Positions 25,840-34,600 of a stretch of 64,000 nucleotides of DNA are shown in pieces. The position numbers and the translations under genes are program-made. The notes below the pieces were generated by a model. It was not told where the DNA came from. It ran no database searches and saw only the letters and a list, made by a program, of their open reading frames with translations. This stretch comes from Dyella caseinilytica (GTDB lineage: Bacteria > Pseudomonadota > Gammaproteobacteria > Xanthomonadales > Rhodanobacteraceae): contig NZ_CP064030.1 of the NCBI RefSeq assembly GCF_016865235.1, forward strand, positions 930,001-994,000. Direction: 5' to 3'. The first letter of the stretch is position 1. The number at the start of each line of letters is the position of its first letter.

Positions 25840-26700
25840 TTACCGCGTCTTCAGCACATCCCCTGGCTGAAACTGCCAGGTGCGCGTGATGTAGAGAATA
25901 TCCACCTTTTCTTTGCTATCCGGTGGTAGCGGCGGGAAAGGCGCGCACAGTTTGACGATGGCTTCGGCAGCTTTGTCGATGACCTGCTGTCCAGAACTCT
26001 GTGTGATATCGATGCTGCGCACCGTGCCGTCGCGATTGAGGCCGACGGTAAGAATCACGTCGCCATGCAGATGTTGTTCGCGTGCCTGCTCAGGGTAATT
26101 GAGGTTGCCAACGCGTTCGATGCGGTCGACCCAGCCGCGCATATAGGCCGCATAGGCGTATTCCTTGGTGCTGGCCGAGATGAATTTCTTGTGCGGACGT
26201 TTGGCGTAAGCCTGGCTTTGGTCGCGCACTTCAGCGGCAAGCTGTGCGGCTTCCTGTTCAATGCGCGCCTCGTCGGCATTGGCGGCAGTATCACGCTCGT
26301 CCTTGGCGGTATCGCTGTTGACGCTGTAATCGGTGCTGCCGCTGGTGGTGACGATGCGCTGGTCAGTGGCCTGCTGTTGCGTCGGGGTGGCGGCATCCAC
26401 GTGTTGTGGGGCGGTCCCCAGATCGGGCGTGGGGAGCAAGCCGGAGAATGGCTGCGAGGGGCGAGCGGATTTGTCGCTATCGCCTCCGCCCTTGTTATTC
26501 GCCTGGCCGAGGAAATCGGCCTTGTCGGGCGCTTCATTGTTGGCCACGTTGACCAAGGTCACGTCCAGCGTGGGCAGGGCAGGTCGCGTGGCGACGTAGG
26601 TCACCCCGATGCCGAACAGCAGCAGGCCATGAACCAGCAGCGAAAAGATGAAGGTGGCCCCGATCTTGTTATCGCCGGGACGGCGGGCAACGGCATTCAC
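25840..26700 (-). CDS. TonB family energy transducer
   Basis: A 286-residue inner-membrane protein. The N-terminal helix ATFIFSLLVHGLLLFGIGV keeps the SxxxH motif (Ser20, His24) of TonB that couples to ExbB/ExbD. A long periplasmic spacer rich in Gln, Asp and Ala, partly helical, leads to a C-terminal TonB domain from YPEQAREQHLHGDVILTVGL to WQFQPGD. No exbB or exbD is adjacent. The start codon overlaps the gshB stop by four bases, so it is co-translated with glutathione synthase, an arrangement seen in Xanthomonads. Confidence 0.88.
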   Translation of the reverse strand: MNAVARRPGDNKIGATFIFSLLVHGLLLFGIGVTYVATRPALPTLDVTLVNVANNEAPDKADFLGQANNKGGGDSDKSARPSQPFSGLLPTPDLGTAPQHVDAATPTQQQATDQRIVTTSGSTDYSVNSDTAKDERDTAANADEARIEQEAAQLAAEVRDQSQAYAKRPHKKFISASTKEYAYAAYMRGWVDRIERVGNLNYPEQAREQHLHGDVILTVGLNRDGTVRSIDITQSSGQQVIDKAAEAIVKLCAPFPPLPPDSKEKVDILYITRTWQFQPGDVLKTR

Positions 26701-27659
26701 GCAGCAGAGTTCTCGATCGCGTCGAACAGCAATCCGGCAATATTAAGCCCGAACTGCTTGTCCAGTTCGCGCACGCAGGTCGGCGATGTGACGTTGATCT
26801 CGGTCAGGTAGTCGCCGATCACGTCCAGGCCCGCGAAGCGCAGGCCTCGGCGGCGCAGGTCGGGTGCGACCTCGGCAGCGATCCAGCGGTCGCGGTCGCT
26901 GAGCGGCACGCCTTCGCCGCGTCCGCCTGCAGCGAGGTTGCCGCGGAATTCATCGCCTTGCGGGATGCGCGCCAAGGCGTACGGCACCGGCTCGCCGTCG
27001 ATCAGCAGGATGCGCTTGTCGCCGGCGCTGATCTGCGGAATGAACTTCTGTGCGATGGCGAACTGGCGGCCTTCACCATGCGAATTGCCGCCGATCAGCG
27101 TCTCCAGCATCGAGTTCAGGTTCTTGTCGCCCGCCTTGACCCGGAAGATGCCGCGTCCGCCCATGCCATCCAGCGGCTTGAGCACTGCATCGCCATGCTC
27201 GGCTACAAACCGGCGCAGCTCGGCGGGCTCGCGGGCGACCAGGGTAGGCGCCATGCATTGGGGAAAATGCGTGGCGAACAGTTTCTCGTTGCAATCGCGC
27301 AGCGCCTGCGGATTGTTGATGACTTGCACGCCGGCTCGCTGCGCGGCTTCCAGCACCATGGTGTCGTAGATGAACTGGGCGTCGACCGGTGGATCCTTGC
27401 GCATCAACACGGTGTTGAGTTCGCGCATATCGGTCCAGCGAGCGTCACCCAGGGTGAACCAGCCGGATGGATCGTCCTTCACGGTCAGCGGGCGCAGACG
27501 GGCCCAGGCGGTGCCGTCACGCAGGGCCAGGTCGCCCTGTTCCATGTAATAGAGCTGGTGGCCGCGGCGGCTGGCTTCCAGCAGCATGGCGAAGGTGGTG
27601 TCCTTGACGATCTTGATGGCGCTGATGGGGTCCATCAGGACGGCGACCGAGTGGGGCAT
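26697..27659 (-). CDS. gshB: Glutathione synthase
   Basis: A 320-residue ATP-grasp ligase joining gamma-glutamylcysteine and glycine. Signature segments are VLMDPISAIKIVKDTTFAML at the N-terminus, VLKPLDGMGGRGIFRV (ATP-binding loop) and RILLIDGEPVPYALARIPQGDEFRGNLAAGG. Length is typical. It heads the gshB-tonB unit and is divergent from pilG across a 451-base regulatory region. Confidence 0.97.
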   Translation of the reverse strand: MPHSVAVLMDPISAIKIVKDTTFAMLLEASRRGHQLYYMEQGDLALRDGTAWARLRPLTVKDDPSGWFTLGDARWTDMRELNTVLMRKDPPVDAQFIYDTMVLEAAQRAGVQVINNPQALRDCNEKLFATHFPQCMAPTLVAREPAELRRFVAEHGDAVLKPLDGMGGRGIFRVKAGDKNLNSMLETLIGGNSHGEGRQFAIAQKFIPQISAGDKRILLIDGEPVPYALARIPQGDEFRGNLAAGGRGEGVPLSDRDRWIAAEVAPDLRRRGLRFAGLDVIGDYLTEINVTSPTCVRELDKQFGLNIAGLLFDAIENSAA

Positions 27660-27865
27660 GGGGATTCCGGCAACCAGGGGAGGAACGTGAATGGTCGCCG
27701 AGGTGGTCCGCGCGCGGCAAGGCGGCTTGCTCAGTCCCGTACAAGACAGAGGAGGGGTGACGGGGAAGTCCGCGGCAATGCGGCAAGCACCAGCAACCCC
27801 GACCCGGCCTTCCCGTGCCAGGCAAGGAAGGAAAGCATGTTCTTTGCATGGCTCAAGATTTGACG

Positions 27866-27879
27866 GTGATCAAGATCAC
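27866..27879. promoter_or_regulatory. Candidate CRP/Clp/Vfr-type operator
   Basis: GTGATCAAGATCAC is a perfect 14-bp palindrome with the GTGA-N6-TCAC core recognised by CRP-family proteins (Clp in Xanthomonas, Vfr in Pseudomonas). It lies 231 bases before pilG and 206 before gshB. Regulation of type IV pilus genes by Vfr or Clp is known in relatives; binding here is inferred. Confidence 0.45.
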
Positions 27880-27944
27880 GTTTGTGAAGATCGAGGAAAC
27901 TAGAGGGGTAGGGGCTAACGTCGGCTGCCATAAGTGATTTTTCC

Positions 27945-27973
27945 TTGACGGAAGACCGTGCAGGCAGTAAACA
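27945..27973 (+). promoter_or_regulatory. Weak sigma-70-like promoter candidate for the pil-chp operon
   Basis: TTGACG (27945-27950) and TAAACA (27968-27973) are spaced by 17 bases, about 140 bases before the pilG start. The -35 fits well and the -10 poorly, so this is tentative. Confidence 0.25.
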
Positions 27974-28110
27974 GCAACGACGGAGCGCCCTGACGAAGAG
28001 CAGGCGCCTAGCTAAATGTTCTGCAGGATTTTTCATCTGCATCAGGGGGCGATCCTTGGTCGCCTACCGGGTGTCGTACCTGAGCCTGGGGCAGGCCGCA
28101 GGGGGGTTAA

Positions 28111-28512
28111 GTGAACTTGAACGTAGGTACGAACGGCTTGGCCGGTCTGAAGGTCATGGTTATTGATGACTCCAAGACCATCCGCCGCACGGCGGAAACC
28201 TTGCTTAAGAAGGAAGGCTGCGACGTGCTCACCGCCGTCGACGGCTTCGAAGCGCTGGCCAAGATCTCCGACCAGAAACCGTCGATCATCTTCGTGGACA
28301 TCATGATGCCGCGACTCGACGGTTATCAGACGTGCGCGCTGATCAAGAACAATCCGCAATTCCGAGCGACGCCAGTGATCATGCTGAGCTCGAAAGACGG
28401 TTTGTTCGATAAGGCGCGTGGTCGCATTGTCGGCGCCGAGCAATATCTCACCAAGCCGTTCACGCGCGATGAACTGCTGGGCGCCATCCACCGCCATGTC
28501 ACTACGGTTTAA
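28111..28512 (+). CDS. pilG: Twitching motility response regulator PilG
   Basis: A 133-residue CheY-like single receiver domain. The acidic pocket is VMVIDDSKTIRRTAE, the phospho-acceptor Asp is in IIFVDIMMPRLDGYQTC, and the lysine in YLTKPF. PilG promotes pilus extension downstream of the Chp kinase. The start is GTG 28111, preceded by GGGGGG at four bases. It is first of a seven- to eight-gene operon. Confidence 0.95.
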   Translation: MNLNVGTNGLAGLKVMVIDDSKTIRRTAETLLKKEGCDVLTAVDGFEALAKISDQKPSIIFVDIMMPRLDGYQTCALIKNNPQFRATPVIMLSSKDGLFDKARGRIVGAEQYLTKPFTRDELLGAIHRHVTTV

Positions 28513-28541
28513 GGCCGGTGAAGAGCTCTAAAGGGGGAGCT

Positions 28542-28913
28542 GTGGCAAACATTCTTATCATCGACGATTCGCCGACCGACGTGCGCGTGTTCACCACGAT
28601 GCTCGAGCGTGCGGGGCACCGGGTCGATGCCGTCAACAATGCCGAGGACGGCATCGAGCGCGTGCGCGGCACGCGGCCCGATATCGTCATCATGGACGTC
28701 ATCATGCCGGGCATAAACGGTTTCCAGGCCACGCGTACCTTGACGCGCGACCCGGAAACCTCGGGCGTGCCGATTGTGATCATCACCACCAAGTCGATGG
28801 AAACCGACCGGGTGTGGGGCATGCGCCAGGGAGCCAAAGCGTTTATCACCAAACCGGTGAACGAAAAGGAACTCCTGGCCTGCATCGACGAACTGCTGCA
28901 GAAGGCGGCCTGA
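28542..28913 (+). CDS. pilH: Twitching motility response regulator PilH
   Basis: A 123-residue CheY-like receiver. Motifs are ILIIDDSPTDVRVF, VIMDVIMPGINGFQATR and AFITKPVNEKEL. PilH is the second Chp response regulator, acting as a phosphate sink or opposing PilG. The start is GTG 28542 after AAGGGGGAGCT. It begins 30 bases after pilG. Confidence 0.95.
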   Translation: MANILIIDDSPTDVRVFTTMLERAGHRVDAVNNAEDGIERVRGTRPDIVIMDVIMPGINGFQATRTLTRDPETSGVPIVIITTKSMETDRVWGMRQGAKAFITKPVNEKELLACIDELLQKAA

Positions 28914-28920
28914 GGTGAGC

Positions 28921-29475
28921 ATGAGCGCGAGCATCGCCGAGCAGCCCCAGTCGCCCTTCGAGATCCTCGCCCGCTACGAGCGGCTGTCGTTGGCGCACGC
29001 GTCCGGCACGCAGGAGCGTTTCGAGGCGCCGGGCCTGTGGCGTGGCATCGGTTATCGCGCCGGCAGTCATCTGTTCGTCAGCGGTATCGAAGAGATTAAC
29101 GAGCTGCTGGCGGTGCCGACGCTTACCCCCGTGCCCGGCACCAAGCCGTGGCTGCTGGGCGTGGCGAACGTGCGCGGCAACCTGATGCCGGTGATCGACC
29201 TGGCGCGTTTCCTGTTCAGTGAGCGCACGCTGCATTCGGAGCGAACGCGTTTGCTGGTGGTGCGCCAGGGCAATGGCAACGTGGCGCTGATGGTGGACGA
29301 AGTGTTCGGCCAGCGCACCGTGGACGCGGAACAACGCCGCGGCGCGGAGCCGGAAGAAGATCCGCGCTTGGCTCGCTTCGTCGACGACCGGGTGGACGTC
29401 GACGGGCAGCGACTGGCGTTGTTCAGCATGGGCAGGCTGGTGCGTGCGCCCGATTTTCGACAGGCCGCTGCCTGA
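28921..29475 (+). CDS. pilI: CheW-like adaptor PilI
   Basis: A 184-residue protein with one CheW domain. Core motifs are GIGYRAGSHLFVSGIEEINELL and WLLGVANVRGNLMPVIDLARFL, with MVDEVFG in the second lobe. PilI links the PilJ receptor to the PilL/ChpA kinase. The start ATG 28921 follows GAGGTGA; a GTG at 28915 is also in frame. It lies seven bases after pilH. Confidence 0.94.
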   Translation: MSASIAEQPQSPFEILARYERLSLAHASGTQERFEAPGLWRGIGYRAGSHLFVSGIEEINELLAVPTLTPVPGTKPWLLGVANVRGNLMPVIDLARFLFSERTLHSERTRLLVVRQGNGNVALMVDEVFGQRTVDAEQRRGAEPEEDPRLARFVDDRVDVDGQRLALFSMGRLVRAPDFRQAAA

Positions 29476-29513
29476 TGGAATGCGGGGGACCGGTGCCGAG
29501 TGTGGCCGGATGA

Positions 29514-29534
29514 GGAGCGTGGGCTCCGGTTTTT
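29514..29534 (+). terminator. Short hairpin with T-run between pilI and pilJ (possible attenuator)
   Basis: GGAGC-GTGG-GCTCC followed by GG and T5 (29530-29534). The stem is only five base pairs, so termination would be partial at most. It could lower expression of pilJ and later genes relative to pilGHI. Confidence 0.35.
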
Positions 29535-29584
29535 CTTGACCGGCGGGTAGGTGGCCGGTGTGCAGTAACGGATGAGGTGAAGAC

Positions 29585-31618
29585 ATGAGCACTACAGGGG
29601 GCGTCGGCAAGGAACGGGGATACACCATCCTTATCGTCTTGCTGGTGGTTTCGATCGGCTTCGCGGCCATCGACTTCGTACTACTCAACCTCAAGAACGG
29701 CGAAGACCGCCAAGCGATCGCGTTGACCACGCAGATCCAGGTGTTGTCGCAGCAGACGGCCAAGTACGCGCTGGAAGCGTCCGGCGGTAACCCCGACTCG
29801 TTCGCCGAGCTGGAGAACGCGCGCGACACCATCGATTCGGCCGTGCAGCGCCTGGTCAACGGCGACACCAAGACCGGCATGAAGCCCTATGCCGACAAGA
29901 ACACGACTCCGACTGGTCGTTCGGTCAGCAAGCTTGCCGATGCGTGGAAGCAGCTCGACGGCGATATCGGCAGGATTCTTTCCAATAAGGCCACGGTGCT
30001 CGATTCCTCGCAGCGCGCCGACGACCTTTCCAAGCAGTTGCCACTGCTCAACTCCAACATGGAGCAGGTGGTCAACATCTTGCAGCAGCGCAAGGGCACC
30101 AGCGCCGATGAAATGCTCGGCGCTTCGCGCCAGATGGTGCTGGCCGACCGTATCATTCGCCGTGTGCAGGAGGTGTTGCAGGGTGGCGAATCCGAACAGG
30201 CTTCTGCCGATGGCCTCTCACGTGACGCCCAGAACTACGGCGAAGTGCTGAACGGCCTGCTGCAAGGTAACCAGGGTATCGGTGTGCAGCAGATCGGCGA
30301 CGCCAATGCGCGCAAGATCATGGAGCAGATGCAGGGTGACTGGAACAAGCTCAGCGACCCCGTCGCCAAGCTCGCAGCCGCCGCCAGCAACATCGCCGAA
30401 GTGAAGAGCGCCGGCAACCAGGCCTCGCTGGATTCATCCAATGTGCTGTTGCGCGCGAACGACCTGGCCGACCAGATCGGTCAGCTGCCGGTGCGTCGCT
30501 TGTTCCCGAACGTTGGCTGGGGTGTGGTCGGCGCGATCGGCGCCGTAGCCTTCGCCATCCTGCTGGTTATCCAGCTCGTCGGCGACCAGCGCCGCCGCTT
30601 CCGCGAAAGTACCGAGCTCAACCAGCGTAACCAGGAGGCGATCATGCGCCTGCTGGACGAAATGGGTTCGCTCGCCGAAGGTGACCTGACGGTGAAAACC
30701 ACCGTGTCCGAGGACATCACGGGCGCCATCGCCGACTCGGTGAACTACGCTATCGACGAATTGCGCACCCTGGTGACGACGATTAACGAAACCTCCGAGC
30801 AGGTATCGTCCTCGGCCCAGGAAACGCAGACCACCGCTCGCCACCTGGCCGATGCCGCGCAGAACCAGGCGCATCGCATCAGCACGGCGACCACCGCGAT
30901 CAACCAGATCGCAAGCTCGATGGACGACGTGTCGAAGAACTCCGCCGAATCGGCCGACGTGGCCGAACGCTCGGTGCAGATCGCCTCGCACGGCGCGGAA
31001 GTGGTGCGCGAAACGATTTCCGGCATGGACTCGATTCGCGACCAGATCCAGGAAACATCCAAGCGAATCAAGCGCCTGGGTGAGTCGTCGCAGGAAATCG
31101 GCTCCATCGTGGAACTGATTAACGACATTGCCGAGCAAACCAACATCCTCGCCTTGAACGCCGCCATCCAGGCGGCCTCGGCAGGTGAAGCAGGCCGCGG
31201 TTTCGCGGTGGTGGCGGACGAAGTGCAGCGCCTCGCGGAACGCTCCGCGAGCGCGACGAAGCGAATCGAAACATTGGTGCAGACGATTCAGTCCGACACC
31301 AATGAAGCAGTCAATTCTATGGAGCAGACCACCGCGGAAGTGGTGGCCGGTGCCCGCAAGGCGGAAGACGCGGGCAGTGCGCTAGGTGACATTGAGCGCG
31401 TTTCGCACGATCTGTCTGCGCTGATTCAGAACATCTCCGCCGCGGCACGTCAGCAATCCATCGCCGCGACGGATATTTCGCAATCCATGAATGCAATCCA
31501 GGAAATCACCTCGCAGACGTCACAAGGCGCAAGCCAAACGGCGGAATCGATTGGTTATCTGGCGCAATTGGCTAGCGATCTGCGCCGTTCGGTGGCGCAC
31601 TTCAAGCTGCCGGGTTGA
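29585..31618 (+). CDS. pilJ: Pilus chemoreceptor PilJ (methyl-accepting chemotaxis protein)
   Basis: A 677-residue transducer. The first membrane helix is near residues 15-37 (TILIVLLVVSIGFAAIDFVL), followed by a periplasmic sensor of about 270 residues with type IV pili methyl-accepting repeats, and the second membrane helix near 310-335 (VGAIGAVAFAILLVIQLVG). HAMP and signalling helices follow, with the conserved hairpin tip NDIAEQTNILALNAAIQAAS and RGFAVVADEVQRLAERS. PilJ senses surface contact or PilA subunits. No methyltransferase gene (pilK) follows, unlike Pseudomonas. GAGGTG precedes ATG 29585. Confidence 0.96.
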   Translation: MSTTGGVGKERGYTILIVLLVVSIGFAAIDFVLLNLKNGEDRQAIALTTQIQVLSQQTAKYALEASGGNPDSFAELENARDTIDSAVQRLVNGDTKTGMKPYADKNTTPTGRSVSKLADAWKQLDGDIGRILSNKATVLDSSQRADDLSKQLPLLNSNMEQVVNILQQRKGTSADEMLGASRQMVLADRIIRRVQEVLQGGESEQASADGLSRDAQNYGEVLNGLLQGNQGIGVQQIGDANARKIMEQMQGDWNKLSDPVAKLAAAASNIAEVKSAGNQASLDSSNVLLRANDLADQIGQLPVRRLFPNVGWGVVGAIGAVAFAILLVIQLVGDQRRRFRESTELNQRNQEAIMRLLDEMGSLAEGDLTVKTTVSEDITGAIADSVNYAIDELRTLVTTINETSEQVSSSAQETQTTARHLADAAQNQAHRISTATTAINQIASSMDDVSKNSAESADVAERSVQIASHGAEVVRETISGMDSIRDQIQETSKRIKRLGESSQEIGSIVELINDIAEQTNILALNAAIQAASAGEAGRGFAVVADEVQRLAERSASATKRIETLVQTIQSDTNEAVNSMEQTTAEVVAGARKAEDAGSALGDIERVSHDLSALIQNISAAARQQSIAATDISQSMNAIQEITSQTSQGASQTAESIGYLAQLASDLRRSVAHFKLPG

Positions 31619-31692
31619 TATCGGGCCATAACAACGAGGGCAACCTCGACGGTTGCGTGATGCGTCAATAACGCAACCGCTGAGGGGGGCGC

Positions 31693-34600
31693 ATGAGACT
31701 TCAAGACCACATCGATTTCACAACCCTGCAATGGGTCAAGCCCGAGCTTGACGAAACGCTTGCGCTCGCGCGCCAGGCGCTGGAGTCCTACGTCGACAAC
31801 CCCGGCGAGCGCCAAGTCATGCGCTCCTGCGCGGACAACCTCCACCAAGTGCAAGGCACCTTGCGCATGGTCGAGTTGTACGGCGCCGCGATGGTTGCCG
31901 AGGAGATGGAAACACTCGCCATCTCGCTGTTGGAAGACCACGTTCGTAATCGCGAGGATGCCTACGCTGCGTTGATGCGCGGCCTGATGCAGTTGCCCGA
32001 TTACCTGGAGCGTCTCTCCAGCGGTCATCGCGATGTACCGGTGGTGCTGCTGCCGCTGCTCAACGAGCTGCGAGCCAGCCGCGAGCAGGAAGCATTGAGC
32101 GAATCGGCGCTGTTCACGCCCAACCTCGACGCACCACTGCCTCCGCAAGCGCCGCCTGCTGCAAATCCTGTCGACGCACAGCGCAACAAGGCCGATATTG
32201 GCGAACTGCGCCTGCATTTCCAGCAGCAGATGCTGGCTTGGTTCCGTGGTCAGGGCGCGCAGCATCAGCTGGCCGCCATGCGCAAGACGCTGACCGCCAT
32301 CACCGCGCGCTGCGAAACCATTCCGGGCCGCCGTCTGTGGTGGATCGCCGCCGGCGTGCTGGAGGGTCTCGATCACGGCATGCTCAAGAATCACGCCGCC
32401 GAGGTGCGCCAGCTGATCGGCCGCGTCGACCGCAGCATTCGCCAACTCATCGAGCAGGGCGAGAACAACCTGCAGGGCGGCGATGCCGACGATCTGGCGC
32501 GCAAACTGCTCTACATCGTGGCGCAGTCCAAGCAGCGCAGTCCGCAGATGGCGCTGCTGGCCCAGGCCTACAACCTCGACGGTCTGGTGCCGGACGAGGC
32601 CGAACTGGAACATGCCCGCGGCTCGATGGCCGGCCACAACCGTGCCTTGCTCGATTCCGTGGCACGCGCGCTGAAGGACGATCTGCTGCGCGTGAAGGAA
32701 TCACTGGATCTGTTCCTGCGCCAGGCCGATGCCGATCCGTCGCAGTTGGGCGCACAGGCTGAAGTGCTGGAGCGTGTCGGCGATACGCTGGGCATGCTGG
32801 CGCTCAATGTGCCGCGCCGGGTGATCAATGAACAGCGGCGCGTGCTGGAAGAAGTCGCCAGCCGCCTGCGCAGTCCTGACGAAGAGTCGTTGCTCGACGT
32901 TGCCGGTGCATTGCTTTACGTCGAAGCCTCGCTGGACGATCACATCGAAAGCCTGGGCTCGGAAAGCGCGCCGGCCGACGAACACACGCCTGCCATGCTT
33001 CCGCGCAGCGAAGCTCGCCACATCCTCGCCACGTTGATGAACGAGGCCGTCGCCAACACCGGCAAGGTGAAGGGCGGCATCGTGGCCTTCGTGGAATCGG
33101 GTTGGCAGCACGAGCAGCTCAATGGCATGCCGGCGTTGATGGACGAAGTGGCCGGCGCCATGCGCATGCTGTCGTCGCCGCGTCCGGCGCAGATCGCCGA
33201 AGGCGTTGGCCGCTTTATCGGCAATGAATTGTGTGTCGATCAGCGTGTGCCGAGCAGCGCACAGATGGATCAGCTCGCTGATGCACTGGCTGCTCTGGAG
33301 TATTACCTCGAAGCCGCACGCGAGCATCGCGGTGGTCTCGACCACATTCTGGATGTTGCCGAACACAGCCTGGGTGGTCTGGGTTATTGGCCGCCACCGC
33401 TGGCCAAGGCCTTGCCGGAGCCGGTCGAAGAAACCCATGCACATACCGAAGCACCTGCGCCGACCTTGAACGAACCGGTCAGCGTGACGCATGGCGAAGA
33501 CGCCACGGCACTGTTTCTCGGCAGCAGCGAAACACCAGTGCCGCACGCGCACGACGTCACCGGTCTGCATCTGGTCGAGACCGAAAGCCGTACGCATACG
33601 CCGGTCGAGAGCGAAGGCGACGACTGGGTCGAGATCGAGGAAGAAGTCGAGGAGCAGGTGGCTTCTGCCGATCCGCTCGCGGCAACTGCAGGCTTCCAGG
33701 CCAGCACCGAAGGCATCGACGACGACATCCGTGAAATCTTCCTGGAAGAAATGCAGGAAGAGATCAACAACCTGCGCCAGACGCAGCACGTGTGGATGAC
33801 GGACCCGGCCCAGATCGCGTCACTGACACCGATCCGCCGTTCGTTCCACACGCTCAAAGGCTCCGGTCGCCTGGTCGGCGCCAGCACGCTGGGTGAATTC
33901 GCCTGGCGCGTGGAGAACATGCTCAATCGCGTGCTCGATGGCACCATCCAGCCGCACGAAGGTGTGCAGGCGGTGGTGGGTCACGCCATTGAGGCACTGC
34001 CGCAACTGTTGGCGATGCTTAAGGATGGCGTGCTGCCGACTGCACCGCTCAGCGCCATCATGCAAGCCGCCGATCAGTTGGCTGCAGGCGAGCAGGCCAG
34101 CGTGAATCAGTTTGTTTCCAGCGACGGCGTCCAAACCGTGCGTCGCGTCGTGCGCCGTCGTGTGCCGCGCACAGAAGCCGCGATCGAGGCGATTCCTGCC
34201 GCCACGCACACCGATCATTCCGTGGCTGCGACACAGCCCGTCGAGGAAGTAGCCGCATTCGCTCAAGCGATTCACGAGCCTGTGCTGCCGCCCGTCGATC
34301 CGGTATTGCTGGAAATCCTGCGCAGCGAAGTGGCGCAGTATCTGCAGATCATCCGCAATGCGGCGAACTTCGCCGAGGGCGAGCTGCCGGTCGAAGATGG
34401 CCTGCTGCGTGCCGTGCACACCTTGCACGGTGCGATCGCGATGGTCGAAATCCCGCTGCTGATGCACTTGCTATCGCCACTGGAGAGCTTGCTCAAGCGC
34501 TTGCGCGCAGCGGGTCAACCGCTGTCGATCGAAGGCGTGCGCCTGTTGCGCCAGAGTGCCGATGTGGTCGACGAGGTGATGACACAGTTTGACGTGTCCA

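Larger units (their letters stand above)
27660..28110. other. 451-bp divergent region between gshB and pilG
   Basis: The promoter region of the Pil-Chp operon and of gshB. It contains a CRP-type palindrome (27866-27879) and a TTGACG box (27945). A minus-strand frame from 28042 begins MQMKNPAEHLARRLLF and could encode up to about 103 residues, but its codon use and composition do not look convincing. No repeat of the CCTTCG family is present here. Confidence 0.6.

Noticed and set aside
27731..28042. Minus-strand frame starting MQMKNPAEHLARR upstream of pilG
   Set aside because: No clear ribosome site, composition of a promoter region, and it covers the CRP-type palindrome; not enough to call a gene.
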